A DNA stretch of 48,261 nucleotides. It comes from Caballeronia turbans (GTDB taxonomy: Bacteria > Pseudomonadota > Gammaproteobacteria > Burkholderiales > Burkholderiaceae). Made by a program: the position numbers and the translations under genes. The notes beneath the pieces are model-generated. The model saw only the letters and a list, made by a program, of their open reading frames with translations. It was not told the origin of the DNA and made no database searches. This document shows positions 23,271 through 31,649 of the stretch, piece after piece. The stretch spans positions 1 to 48,261 of the forward strand of contig FCOD02000040.1 of assembly GCA_001544655.2 (NCBI GenBank), written 5' to 3'. The first letter of the stretch is position 1, and each line of letters opens with the position of its first letter.

Positions 23271-24506
23271 ATGTTGCTGAAGCCGTCGGGCTGGATGCGT
23301 CTCGCCCTCACCGCAGGACTTGCAGTGACTTCGCTCGCGTCGAGCGCCGCCGATCCCGTGAAAATCGGCTTGCTCGAGGACGCTTCGGGAAACTTCGCAC
23401 TGGCAACCATTCCGAAGATCCACGCCACACAACTCGCGGTCGATGAAATCAACGCGAAGGGCGGCATTCTCGGACGTCCGGTGACGCTGATCGCGTACGA
23501 CACGCAGTCGGACAACACCAAGTTTCAGGAACTCGCGCGGCGCCTCGTCCAGACGGACAAGCCCGATGTCATCTTCGGCGCGTTCTCCAGCGCCTCGCGC
23601 GAAGCGATTCGGCCCATCATGGACCGTGCCCATCAGCTTTACTGGTACGACAACCAGTACGAAGGCGGCGTCTGCGATACGAACACTTTCGTCACCGGCG
23701 CGGTGCCCGAGCAGCAATTCTCGACACTCATTCCATGGATGATGCAGAAGTACGGCAAGAAGGTGTACACGATCGCAGCCGACTACAACTTCGGGCAGAT
23801 TTCGGCGGAATGGGTGCGCAATATCGTCAAGGAAAACGGCGGCACGATGGCTGGTGAGGAATTCATTCCGCTGTCCGTGTCGCAGTTCGGCCAGACGATC
23901 CAGAACATTCAAAAGGCAAAGCCCGACTTCGTGGTCACGCTGCTGGTCGGCGCGAATCAGGCCTCGTACTACGAGCAACAGGCGTCGGCGCATCTGAACC
24001 TTCCGATGGCGAGTTCGGTCAACGTCGGTCAGGCATACGAGCACAAGCGCTTCAAACCGCCCGCGCTCAAGGACATGTACGTGACCGCGAATTACGTCGA
24101 AGAAGTGGATTCACCGGCGAGCAACGACTTCAAGAAGCGCTTTCACGCCAAGTTCCCGAACGAGCCGTACATCAACCAGGAAGCGGCGAACGCCTACGAC
24201 GCCATCTACCTCTACAAGGCGGCCGTGGAAAAGGCGAAGTCGACGAGTCAGGATGCGGTGCGCAAGGCGCTGGAAAGCGGCGACATCTGCACGACGGGCG
24301 CGCAGGGCAAGGTCTGCATCGATCCGAAGAGCCACCACGCGAGCCACACGATCTATCTGGTGCACGTGAAGGAAGATCACTCCGTAGACATTCCGAAGGT
24401 GTGGGACGACGTCCAGCCGTACTGGCTCGGAAAGGTCGGATGCGATCTGCCGAACAAGCCCGATCACCGTCAGTACACGCCGTCGAATCTTCCCAAGAAG
24501 TCCTGA
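23271..24506 (+). CDS. ABC importer binding protein, urea/short-chain amide type
   Basis: A periplasmic binding protein of 411 aa with a Sec signal peptide of about 26 residues (ending SLASSAAD). The mature protein is of the UrtA/FmdD/AmiC-like type I fold: DPVKIGLLEDASGNFALATI, then LAVDEINAKGGILGRPVTLI and SASREAIRPIM. The ATG at 23271 has GGAGA upstream and follows the attenuator. It binds urea, formamide or a related amide in known relatives. It heads a five-gene importer, and a formamidase-type enzyme, AmiC and AmiR follow, so an amide is the likely ligand here. Confidence 0.88.
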   Translation: MLLKPSGWMRLALTAGLAVTSLASSAADPVKIGLLEDASGNFALATIPKIHATQLAVDEINAKGGILGRPVTLIAYDTQSDNTKFQELARRLVQTDKPDVIFGAFSSASREAIRPIMDRAHQLYWYDNQYEGGVCDTNTFVTGAVPEQQFSTLIPWMMQKYGKKVYTIAADYNFGQISAEWVRNIVKENGGTMAGEEFIPLSVSQFGQTIQNIQKAKPDFVVTLLVGANQASYYEQQASAHLNLPMASSVNVGQAYEHKRFKPPALKDMYVTANYVEEVDSPASNDFKKRFHAKFPNEPYINQEAANAYDAIYLYKAAVEKAKSTSQDAVRKALESGDICTTGAQGKVCIDPKSHHASHTIYLVHVKEDHSVDIPKVWDDVQPYWLGKVGCDLPNKPDHRQYTPSNLPKKS

Positions 24507-24509
24507 TCC

Positions 24510-24549
24510 GAGGCCGGCGCGCGTTCGACAGACGCAGGGCGCCGGCCTC
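24510..24549 (+). repeat. 11-bp inverted repeat after the binding-protein gene
   Basis: GAGGCCGGCGC (24510-24520) pairs perfectly with GCGCCGGCCTC (24539-24549) around an 18-base loop. There is no T run. It lies between the binding-protein gene and the first permease gene, the usual position for an RNA hairpin that protects the upstream message and lets the binding protein be made in excess. Confidence 0.6.
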
Positions 24550-24566
24550 CTGAACGTGGAGGATGC

Positions 24567-25436
24567 ATGGCCACTCTACCGAATGTCTATTCGCTCGTTT
24601 ATCAGTTCGGCGACAACTTCGCCTATCTGGTGCTCGCGGCGCTCGGTCTCGCGGTGATCTTTGGCATGATGGGCGTCATCAATCTCGCGCACGGCGAGTT
24701 CATCATGTGCGGGGCGTACGTCACCATCATCGCGGCGAAGCGCGGCGTGCCGCTGCCGCTCGCCATGCTGCTCGGCGCGATCGCCGCGGCGCTCGCGGGC
24801 GTGATCGTCGAAAGGCTCGTGATCCGTCACCTCTACGACCGGCTGTTCGATTCCGTCGTGGCGACATGGGCGATCAGCCTCATCGTGCAGCAGACGATGC
24901 TGCTCGTCGCCGGTCCATCCATCGAAGGCATCGGCACGCCGTTCGGCTCGTTCTCGCTCGGCGATTATTCGTTTTCGACTTATCGCGCCGTGCTGCCGCT
25001 CATTGCGCTGGCGATTCTTTTCGGCCTCTATCTGCTGTTCTTCAAGACGAATTACGGCGTCTGCGCACGCGCAACGATCCAGAACGCGAATATCGCGCAA
25101 TGCCTCGGCCTGCGCACGGACCGGCTCTACACGCTGACCTTCGCGCTCGGCGCAGGGCTCGCGGGTCTCACCGGCGCGCTCTACGCCCCGACGATGACGG
25201 CGGTGCCGACGATGGGCAGTAACTTCATCGTGCAGGCTTTCGTTTCGGTGGTGGTCGGCGGCGCGAACGTGATCGCCGGTACGACACCAGCCGCTGGCGT
25301 GCTCGCCATCATCCAGACGGGGCTCACGGCGTCTTACGGGCAACTGTTCGGGCAGATCGGCCTGCTGGTGACGGTCATCGTCGTGATCCGGCTGATGCCG
25401 CAAGGCCTCGGTAATCTCTTCACCCGCTTGCGCTAG
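24567..25436 (+). CDS. ABC importer permease 1, LivH/UrtB type
   Basis: An inner-membrane permease of 289 aa in the branched-chain amino acid/urea family. It has about eight hydrophobic segments and the conserved VINLAHGEFIMCGAYV near residue 40, and LGLRTDRLYTLTFALGAGLA in the second half. The ATG at 24567 has GTGGAGGA upstream. It forms the heterodimeric channel with the next gene. UrtB of true urea importers is usually longer because of an N-terminal extension; this one is short, like LivH or FmdE. Confidence 0.88.
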   Translation: MATLPNVYSLVYQFGDNFAYLVLAALGLAVIFGMMGVINLAHGEFIMCGAYVTIIAAKRGVPLPLAMLLGAIAAALAGVIVERLVIRHLYDRLFDSVVATWAISLIVQQTMLLVAGPSIEGIGTPFGSFSLGDYSFSTYRAVLPLIALAILFGLYLLFFKTNYGVCARATIQNANIAQCLGLRTDRLYTLTFALGAGLAGLTGALYAPTMTAVPTMGSNFIVQAFVSVVVGGANVIAGTTPAAGVLAIIQTGLTASYGQLFGQIGLLVTVIVVIRLMPQGLGNLFTRLR

Positions 25437-25445
25437 GAGGCAGAC

Positions 25446-26516
25446 GTGAAGCAAACGAAAATGCCATCCATGAGCGCTTGCCCGCGTGCGCTGCAAACCG
25501 TGCCGTGGCTCATTGCGCTGTGTCTGCCGCTCGTCGTCGATGCGAACACCAGCGGCAATCTCGCGTACTGCCTGCTATGGGCATTCAGCGCGGTCGGCCT
25601 TGCGGCGATGTGGGGCTATGGCGGCATCCTGTCGTTCGGACAGACGGCCTTCTTCGGGCTGTCGGGATATAGCTACGGCATCTTCACGCTGAACTACAAC
25701 GACACGTGGTTCGAGTCGTGGCTCGGTCTCGGCGCGGGGCTGGCGGTGAGCGTCGCGGTCGCGACGCTGATCGGATACATGATCTTCTATGGCCGCATCA
25801 AGGGCGTGTTCATCGGCATCGTCACGCTTTCGGTGACGCTCGTGCTCGAGACCTTCATGTCGCAGACGGCCGGGCCGCAGTGGGCGATCGGCGAGGCGCG
25901 GCTCAACGGCTACAACGGCATGGGCGGCATGTCGCCGCTGACGATTCCCTGGCCGGGCGGACCGCTCACGCTGGAGAACGCGAGCTTCTATTACCTCGTG
26001 CTGATCCTGCTGATCGCGGTGTACGCCGTCATGCGCAAGCTGCTCGACGGCCCTTTCGGTCTCACGCTCATCGCGATCCGCGAGAACCCGCAACGTGCGG
26101 AGATGCTGGGCGTCGATATTCGCCGTCATCAATTGCTCGTGTTCGTGCTCGGTTGCACGCTGGGTGGCGTGTCGGGCGCGCTGTACACCATCTGGGGCGC
26201 CTACATCACACCATCGACGATGGGTCTCACGGCCGCCGCGATGCCGGTCATCTGGGTCGCGACGTCGGGCCGCAAGAGCATCGGCGGAACCATTCTCGGC
26301 ACCGCGTTGCTCGTCTGGCTCTCGCAGAATCTCGCGGTGTACGGCAGCCAGTACGCGTTGATCCTGCTAGGGGCGATCCTGCTGATCGTCGTGCTGGCCG
26401 CGCCCGAAGGCCTGCTGCCCTTCGTCACGCGGCAGCTCAAACGTTTCTCCAGCCGCACGAGCGACGGCACCCGCCACGGTGGCGCGTGTCTCAAGCGAGA
26501 GGAGGGGAAGTCATGA
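25446..26516 (+). CDS. ABC importer permease 2, LivM/UrtC type
   Basis: The second channel subunit, 356 aa with a GTG start at 25446 preceded by GGAGG. About ten hydrophobic segments are visible, with the family signature YGGILSFGQTAFFGLSGYSY near residue 60 and RAEMLGVDIRRHQLLVFVLG near 215. The C-terminus is basic and cytoplasmic. It starts nine bases after permease 1 and its stop overlaps the start of the next gene. Confidence 0.88.
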   Translation: MKQTKMPSMSACPRALQTVPWLIALCLPLVVDANTSGNLAYCLLWAFSAVGLAAMWGYGGILSFGQTAFFGLSGYSYGIFTLNYNDTWFESWLGLGAGLAVSVAVATLIGYMIFYGRIKGVFIGIVTLSVTLVLETFMSQTAGPQWAIGEARLNGYNGMGGMSPLTIPWPGGPLTLENASFYYLVLILLIAVYAVMRKLLDGPFGLTLIAIRENPQRAEMLGVDIRRHQLLVFVLGCTLGGVSGALYTIWGAYITPSTMGLTAAAMPVIWVATSGRKSIGGTILGTALLVWLSQNLAVYGSQYALILLGAILLIVVLAAPEGLLPFVTRQLKRFSSRTSDGTRHGGACLKREEGKS

Positions 26517-27223
26517 CGACGCTACTCGAAACGCGCGGACTCAAGAAGCACTTCGGCGGCGCGCACGTCATCAACGGTATCGACTTCAGGATCGACGCGG
26601 GCGAGATTCGCTGCGTGATCGGGCCGAACGGCGCGGGCAAGAGCACGTTCTTCAAGCTCATCACGGGCGAGCATCGTCCCTCGGAAGGCAGCGTGATGTT
26701 TCTTGGCCAGGACATGAGCCATGTGCTCCCGCACGAGCGCATCCGCATGGGCATGAGCATTAAGTTCCAGATTCCCGGCGTGTTCCCGGACCTGAACGTG
26801 CGCCAGCATCTGACACTGTCGCTGCATCGCGCAAAGGACGATCGCCCCGAAAGCCTCGACGAATTGCTGCAACGCTTCATGCTGGAAAACGAAGAGCACG
26901 TGCTCGCGCGCAATCTGTCACACGGCAAGAAGCAGTGGCTCGAAATCGCGATGGCCGTGTCGCTGCGGCCGAAACTGCTGTTTCTCGATGAACCCGTGGC
27001 GGGTATGTCGGTGGAGGAAACGCACGCGACGGGCGAGCTGATCAAGCGTCTGTCGGCGGCCGGTCTTACGATGATGGTGGTCGAGCACGACATGACCTTC
27101 GTCAAGCAGATCGCGTCGCGCGTGACGGTCCTGCACGGCGGAAGCCTGCTCGCGGACGGGCCGCTCGAAGACATCCTCGCGCGCGACGATGTCGCGGAAG
27201 TCTATCTGGGGAAGAAGAAATGA
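26513..27223 (+). CDS. ABC importer ATPase 1, LivG/UrtD type
   Basis: A cytoplasmic ATPase of 236 aa. Walker A is GPNGAGKST, the signature region is NLSHGKKQWLEI (the LSHG.KQ variant typical of UrtD), Walker B is LLFLDEP and the switch histidine is in MVVEHDMTFV. The ATG at 26513 overlaps the permease stop (ATGA). In the family this subunit pairs with the UrtE-type ATPase encoded next. Confidence 0.9.
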   Translation: MTTLLETRGLKKHFGGAHVINGIDFRIDAGEIRCVIGPNGAGKSTFFKLITGEHRPSEGSVMFLGQDMSHVLPHERIRMGMSIKFQIPGVFPDLNVRQHLTLSLHRAKDDRPESLDELLQRFMLENEEHVLARNLSHGKKQWLEIAMAVSLRPKLLFLDEPVAGMSVEETHATGELIKRLSAAGLTMMVVEHDMTFVKQIASRVTVLHGGSLLADGPLEDILARDDVAEVYLGKKK

Positions 27224-27927
27224 GCGCGTTGTTCGAGGTGTCAGGCGTGGAAGCGGGATATGGCGGCGGCCGGGTGCTCAACGGCGTATCGGTCGGCATC
27301 GGGCGAGGCGAGGTGCTGGCGCTGATCGGGCGCAATGGCGTCGGCAAGACCACGCTGATGCGCGCGCTGATCGGTCTCGTCAAACTCGATGCCGGTGAAA
27401 TCAGGCTCGACGGCGAAGCGATCGGCCACGAGAAACCGTACGTTCGCGCGCAGAAAGGCATGGGCTACGTGCCGCAAGGCCGCGAGATATTCGGCGCGCT
27501 GACGGTCGCCGAAAACCTGCAGGTCGGCGCGCAGGCGAATCGCGCGCAGGCAGCGCAGATGCGCGAGCAGGTCGTCGGCTATTTTCCTATCCTGAAGAAA
27601 CGCTACACGCAGAAGGCCGGGACCATGAGCGGCGGGGAACAGCAGCAACTCGCCATTGCGCGCGCGCTCATCAGCGCGCCCAAGGTGCTGTTGCTCGATG
27701 AACCCTCGGAAGGCATACAGCCGTCGATCGTCGATCTGATCGGCGAGACGCTGCAGCAGATCGCGTGCGAGACGGGCATCGGCGTGGTGCTCGTCGAGCA
27801 GGACATGGGCATGGTCGAGCGTATCGCGACACGCTGCTGCGTGATGGACAAGGGCCGTATCGTCGAAACATTGAGCCCCGCGCAACTCGGAGACGAGCAA
27901 CTGATTCGCCAGTATCTGGCACTGTGA
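27220..27927 (+). CDS. ABC importer ATPase 2, LivF/UrtE type
   Basis: The second ATPase, 235 aa. Walker A is GRNGVGKTT, the Q-loop region is YVPQGREIFGALTV, the signature is MSGGEQQQL, Walker B is VLLLDEP followed by SEGIQPSIV, and the histidine position of the switch reads VEQDMG. Its ATG overlaps the stop of ATPase 1. The SEGIQPSIV stretch is typical of UrtE-type proteins. Confidence 0.9.
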   Translation: MSALFEVSGVEAGYGGGRVLNGVSVGIGRGEVLALIGRNGVGKTTLMRALIGLVKLDAGEIRLDGEAIGHEKPYVRAQKGMGYVPQGREIFGALTVAENLQVGAQANRAQAAQMREQVVGYFPILKKRYTQKAGTMSGGEQQQLAIARALISAPKVLLLDEPSEGIQPSIVDLIGETLQQIACETGIGVVLVEQDMGMVERIATRCCVMDKGRIVETLSPAQLGDEQLIRQYLAL

Positions 27928-27940
27928 CGGAGAGCGGAAC

Positions 27941-28927
27941 ATGAAATGGCTTGAAGAATCGATCATGATGAAGCGCGGTGTCGGCGCGGATCGGGAACCG
28001 GTGGAGCATCACCTCACCGAAGAGAAGCAGAAGACATATCACTACACCATCGGGCCGTATTCGCAGCCGGTGCTGCACGTGAAGCCCGGGGATCGCGTCG
28101 TGGTGGAAACGCGCGATGCCTTCGAAGGCAAGATCAGGGAGGAGACCGACAAGCCCTCTCAGGTGCTCCAGGTGCCGTTTCTCAATCCGCAGAACGGGCC
28201 GATCATGATCGAAGGCGCGGAGAAGGGCGATGTGGTCGCGGTGTACATCGAGAAGATGGCGCCGCGCGGCGACGATCCGCACGGCTTCTGCTGCATGATT
28301 CCGAACTTCGGCGGACTGACGGGCACCGACTACACCGCGCTGCTCAACGAGCCTTTGCCGGAAGTCGTGCGCAAGATCAGGATCGACGAAGAGAACGTGT
28401 ACTGGAGCAAGCGCAACACGTTGCCGTATAAGCCGCATATCGGCACGTTGAGTCTTTCGCCGGAAATAGATTCGATCAATTCGCTCACGCCCGACAATCA
28501 CGGCGGCAACATGGATGTGCCGGACATGGGGCCGGGGAGCATCACGTATCTGCCGGTTCGCTCGCCCGGCGGGCGTCTCTTTATCGGCGATGCGCATGCC
28601 TGTCAGGGCGACGGCGAAGTGTGCGGCACGGCAGTGGAGTATCAAAGCACGACGACCGTTCGCGTCGATCTCATCAAAGGATGGAAGATCGACTGGCCGC
28701 GGCTCGAAAACGAGGATGCGCTGATGAGCATCGGCAGCGCGCGGCCGCTTGAGGATGCGACGCGCATCGCCTATCGCGAACTCGTGCTATGGATGGCCGC
28801 CGAGTATGGCTTCGACAAGTGGGACGCGTACATGATGCTGAGTCAGGTCGGGCGCGTTCGCCTCGGCAATTTTGTCGATCCAAAATACACGGTTGGCGCG
28901 ATGGTCGCCAAGCACTACCTCAAGTAA
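27941..28927 (+). CDS. Acetamidase/formamidase (FmdA/AmdA) family enzyme
   Basis: A 328-aa member of the FmdA_AmdA family, which hydrolyses formamide, acetamide or related short amides to ammonia and the acid. The family's opening HYTIGPYSQPVLHVKPGDRV is near residue 30, then TLSLSPEIDSINSLTPDNHG and the metal-site region GDAHACQGDGEVCGTAVEYQ. It is shorter than the approximately 400-residue methylotroph formamidase and closer to the roughly 300-residue bacterial acetamidases. It starts 13 bases after the importer ATPase, so uptake and hydrolysis are coupled. Confidence 0.85.
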   Translation: MKWLEESIMMKRGVGADREPVEHHLTEEKQKTYHYTIGPYSQPVLHVKPGDRVVVETRDAFEGKIREETDKPSQVLQVPFLNPQNGPIMIEGAEKGDVVAVYIEKMAPRGDDPHGFCCMIPNFGGLTGTDYTALLNEPLPEVVRKIRIDEENVYWSKRNTLPYKPHIGTLSLSPEIDSINSLTPDNHGGNMDVPDMGPGSITYLPVRSPGGRLFIGDAHACQGDGEVCGTAVEYQSTTTVRVDLIKGWKIDWPRLENEDALMSIGSARPLEDATRIAYRELVLWMAAEYGFDKWDAYMMLSQVGRVRLGNFVDPKYTVGAMVAKHYLK

Positions 28928-29008
28928 AACATCTGTCAGACGAATAGAAGCAGAGACGACCAAAGCGCGGAGGGACCGCTTCGCGCGCATTAGAGAGCGT
29001 GTCACGAA

Positions 29009-30163
29009 ATGGCTTTGTCCGACCCCATCAAAGTGGGCCTGCTGTGCTCGACGCGCGGTTCGACCGCGTTGCTGGAGCAGTCTCAGTGGCGCGGCGCCTG
29101 CCTCGCTGTCGAGGAAATCAATGCGCGCGGCGGTATCGACGGACGCGAACTCGTCGTCCTTCATTACGATCCCGGCTCCGATCCGGTGTCGTTTCGTGAG
29201 CTTGCGGAGCGGCTGATCGTGAAGGACGGCGTCAATACCATCTTCGGCGGCTATACGTCGACCAGTCGCAAGGCGATGCTGCCCGTCGTCGAAAAGCACA
29301 ACCGTCTGCTGATCTACGCGCAGATGTACGAGGGCTTCGAGTATTCGGACAACATCATCTATAGCGGCGCGTCGCCCAATCAGAATGGTGTGCAGCTCGC
29401 GGACTTCATGACCGAGACGTTCGGCGCGCGCGTGTACTTCGTCGGCTCGAGCTATGTCTATCCGTACGAGTGCAATCGTACGATGCAGGAACTGCTGCTT
29501 CAGCATCCTGAAGGCGCGATTCTCGGCGAGCGGTATCTGCCGCTCGATGCGACGCGCGATCAGTTCGCGCACGTCATTGCGGACATCAGGCGCAAGTCGC
29601 CGGACTGGATCTTCTGCACGGTGATCGGGGAGACCGTGCCGTACCTCTACGATGCCTATGCGCATGCCGGCTTCGATCCGGCCACGATGCCCATCGGCAG
29701 TCTCAATACCTCCGAGACCGAAATTCACGCGATGGAACGCGGCATCGCGGCGGGGCATATCACGGCGGCGCCTTATTTCCAGAGCATCGACACCGAAGAG
29801 AATCATCGCGCGGTCGCGCATCATCAGTCGCGCTACGGCACGGATACGCCCACGGACATGAACTGGGAGGCTGCGTATTACCAGATGCACATGTTCGCCG
29901 AAGCATTCGCGCGCGCAGGCTCGGACGAGCTTGCGACCATCATGCCGCATCTGCTCGGTTCGGAATTCACCGCGCCGCAAGGCCGCGTGCGCATCGATCC
30001 CGTGAATCATCACATGGCGCTTTATCCGCGCATCGGCCGGGCGAATGCGCACGGCCAGTTCACCATCCTGCGCGAATCGAAGTTCGCTGTCGGCCCCGAT
30101 CCGTACATGACGCGTCAGACGCTCGGGGACTGGGTCACGAAGTTGAGCACGCGGGATTACTGA
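29009..30163 (+). CDS. amiC: Amide sensor AmiC
   Basis: A 384-aa periplasmic-binding-protein fold without a signal peptide (it opens MALSDPIKVGLLCSTRGSTA), so it works in the cytoplasm. This is the mark of AmiC, which holds AmiR inactive until an amide binds. Conserved stretches include AVEEINARGGIDGRELV, VNTIFGGYTSTSRKAMLPVV and YVYPYECNRTMQELL. It lies immediately before amiR (one base apart) and shares its fold with the importer's binding protein at 23271. Substrate preference cannot be read off; acetamide-like short amides are the known ligands. Confidence 0.92.
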   Translation: MALSDPIKVGLLCSTRGSTALLEQSQWRGACLAVEEINARGGIDGRELVVLHYDPGSDPVSFRELAERLIVKDGVNTIFGGYTSTSRKAMLPVVEKHNRLLIYAQMYEGFEYSDNIIYSGASPNQNGVQLADFMTETFGARVYFVGSSYVYPYECNRTMQELLLQHPEGAILGERYLPLDATRDQFAHVIADIRRKSPDWIFCTVIGETVPYLYDAYAHAGFDPATMPIGSLNTSETEIHAMERGIAAGHITAAPYFQSIDTEENHRAVAHHQSRYGTDTPTDMNWEAAYYQMHMFAEAFARAGSDELATIMPHLLGSEFTAPQGRVRIDPVNHHMALYPRIGRANAHGQFTILRESKFAVGPDPYMTRQTLGDWVTKLSTRDY

Positions 30164-30164
30164 C

Positions 30165-30815
30165 GTGAGCGCGCGCGCGGACAGAGGCCAGCGAAGCCTC
30201 ACCAGTTCGATCCTCGAGCGCAATGCGCGCGTGGTCGTTTTCCATCCGGATGACGACGACGGGCAAACGCTCGCGAACCATCTGCGGCGCATGGGCTTTC
30301 AGGTGGAGCGATGTTGGCCGCCGACGGACACGCTGCCCGAATGCGTCGACCTCGTGTTTCGCGCGCTACTGCCGGAAGAGCGTGCGCCGAAGGGCGAATG
30401 GTCCGGACCGGATGCGCCGCCCTTGATCTGCGTGGTGGCCTATGAGAATCCGACGTTCATCGATCAGGCCATCAAGCTCGGCGCCGATGGCATCGTCACC
30501 ACGCCGATTCGCGCATCGGGATTGCTGTCGACCGTGGTGATGGCGTTGCATCACGCGAAGCGTTCGCGTCAGCACGCGCAGCGCATCGCCAAGCTCGAAC
30601 AGAAACTGCTCGACAGCCGGCATCTGCAGGAAGCCAAAAACATTCTGATGATCATGCATCGCGTGAGTGAGCGCGATGCATACGACATGCTGCGCGCCCA
30701 GGCGATGGAGAAGCGCGTGACCATCGACGACATCTGTCATTCCGTCATTCAGGCGGGCGAAGTGTTGCAGATTGCGCGCGGCATGACATCCGGGGACGGA
30801 CGCGAGAAAGAGTGA
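30165..30815 (+). CDS. amiR: ANTAR antitermination regulator AmiR
   Basis: A 216-aa RNA-binding antiterminator with GTG start. Residues 20-125 form a receiver-like domain lacking the usual phospho-acceptor pattern (VVVFHPDDDDG). A coiled coil follows (about 133-152), then the ANTAR helices at about 145-200, with AKNILM, SERDAYDMLRAQAMEKR and the closing ICHSVIQAGEVL. In the known amidase system AmiR, released from AmiC, binds leader RNA and prevents termination. The leader at 23137-23223 has the matching hairpins and terminator, seven kilobases upstream at the head of this operon. Confidence 0.92.
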   Translation: MSARADRGQRSLTSSILERNARVVVFHPDDDDGQTLANHLRRMGFQVERCWPPTDTLPECVDLVFRALLPEERAPKGEWSGPDAPPLICVVAYENPTFIDQAIKLGADGIVTTPIRASGLLSTVVMALHHAKRSRQHAQRIAKLEQKLLDSRHLQEAKNILMIMHRVSERDAYDMLRAQAMEKRVTIDDICHSVIQAGEVLQIARGMTSGDGREKE

Positions 30816-30860
30816 GCGCGCCGTCACGTTTTCTGATCGACACGCACAGGAGCGGCAAAC

Positions 30861-31625
30861 ATGGACCTGCAACTGAAAGGCTTGAAGGCGATCGTCACCG
30901 GCGGCACCAAGGGCATCGGGCTTGCCATAGCACGAACATTGGCAGCGGAAGGCGCGGATGTGGCTATCTGCGCGCGCGACGAAGCCGCCGTCGAAGCGAC
31001 CGCGAGCGTGCTCGCCGAACTGAGCGGCGCACGGGCATCGGGCGCGGCCATCGATGTATCGGACGGCGATGCGCTCAAGGCGTGGGTCGCGCGTGTCGGT
31101 GCGCAGTGGGGCGGGCTCGACATCATCGTGGCCAACGTGAGTGCGCTTGCGATCGGCAACGACATCGGATCGTGGCGCAAGGAATTCGAGACGGACCTGC
31201 TCGGAACGGTCAATCTCGTCGATGCCGCCATGCCGTTTCTCGAGGCGAGCCGGGCCGCTTCGATCGTCGCGATATCCAGCGTGTCGGGACGCGAGATCGA
31301 CTTCGCGGCGGGGCCGTACGGCGTATTCAAGGCCGCGCTCGTTCACTACATGCAGGGGCTCGCGAATCAACTCGCGTCGAAGGGCATCCGAGCGAATACT
31401 GTGTCGCCGGGCAACGTGTATTTCGAGGGCGGCGTATGGGACTGGATCGAACATAACGATGCAGCGCTGTTCGAACGCGCGCTCGCATTGAATCCGACCG
31501 GACGCATGGGCCGGCCGCAGGAAATCGCCAACGCGGTGGCGTTTATCGCGAGTCCGGCGGCAAGCTTCGTGAGCGGGGCGAACTTCGTCGTCGATGGTGC
31601 GCTCACGCGCGGCGTGCAGCTTTGA
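30861..31625 (+). CDS. SDR-family oxidoreductase
   Basis: A classical short-chain dehydrogenase of 254 aa. The cofactor loop is TGGTKGIG (residues 13-20), with N92 in VANVS, serines 139-140 in ISSVSG, Y153 and K157 in YGVFK, and the C-terminal SGANFVVDGALTRG. It lies between amiR and the amidase in what looks like one operon. R39 after the second strand (ICARDEAA) suggests NADP preference. Its role in amide use is unclear; it may process an alcohol or keto group of the substrate. Confidence 0.85.
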   Translation: MDLQLKGLKAIVTGGTKGIGLAIARTLAAEGADVAICARDEAAVEATASVLAELSGARASGAAIDVSDGDALKAWVARVGAQWGGLDIIVANVSALAIGNDIGSWRKEFETDLLGTVNLVDAAMPFLEASRAASIVAISSVSGREIDFAAGPYGVFKAALVHYMQGLANQLASKGIRANTVSPGNVYFEGGVWDWIEHNDAALFERALALNPTGRMGRPQEIANAVAFIASPAASFVSGANFVVDGALTRGVQL

Positions 31626-31649
31626 GCGGCAATTCAACAGGAGCATCGA

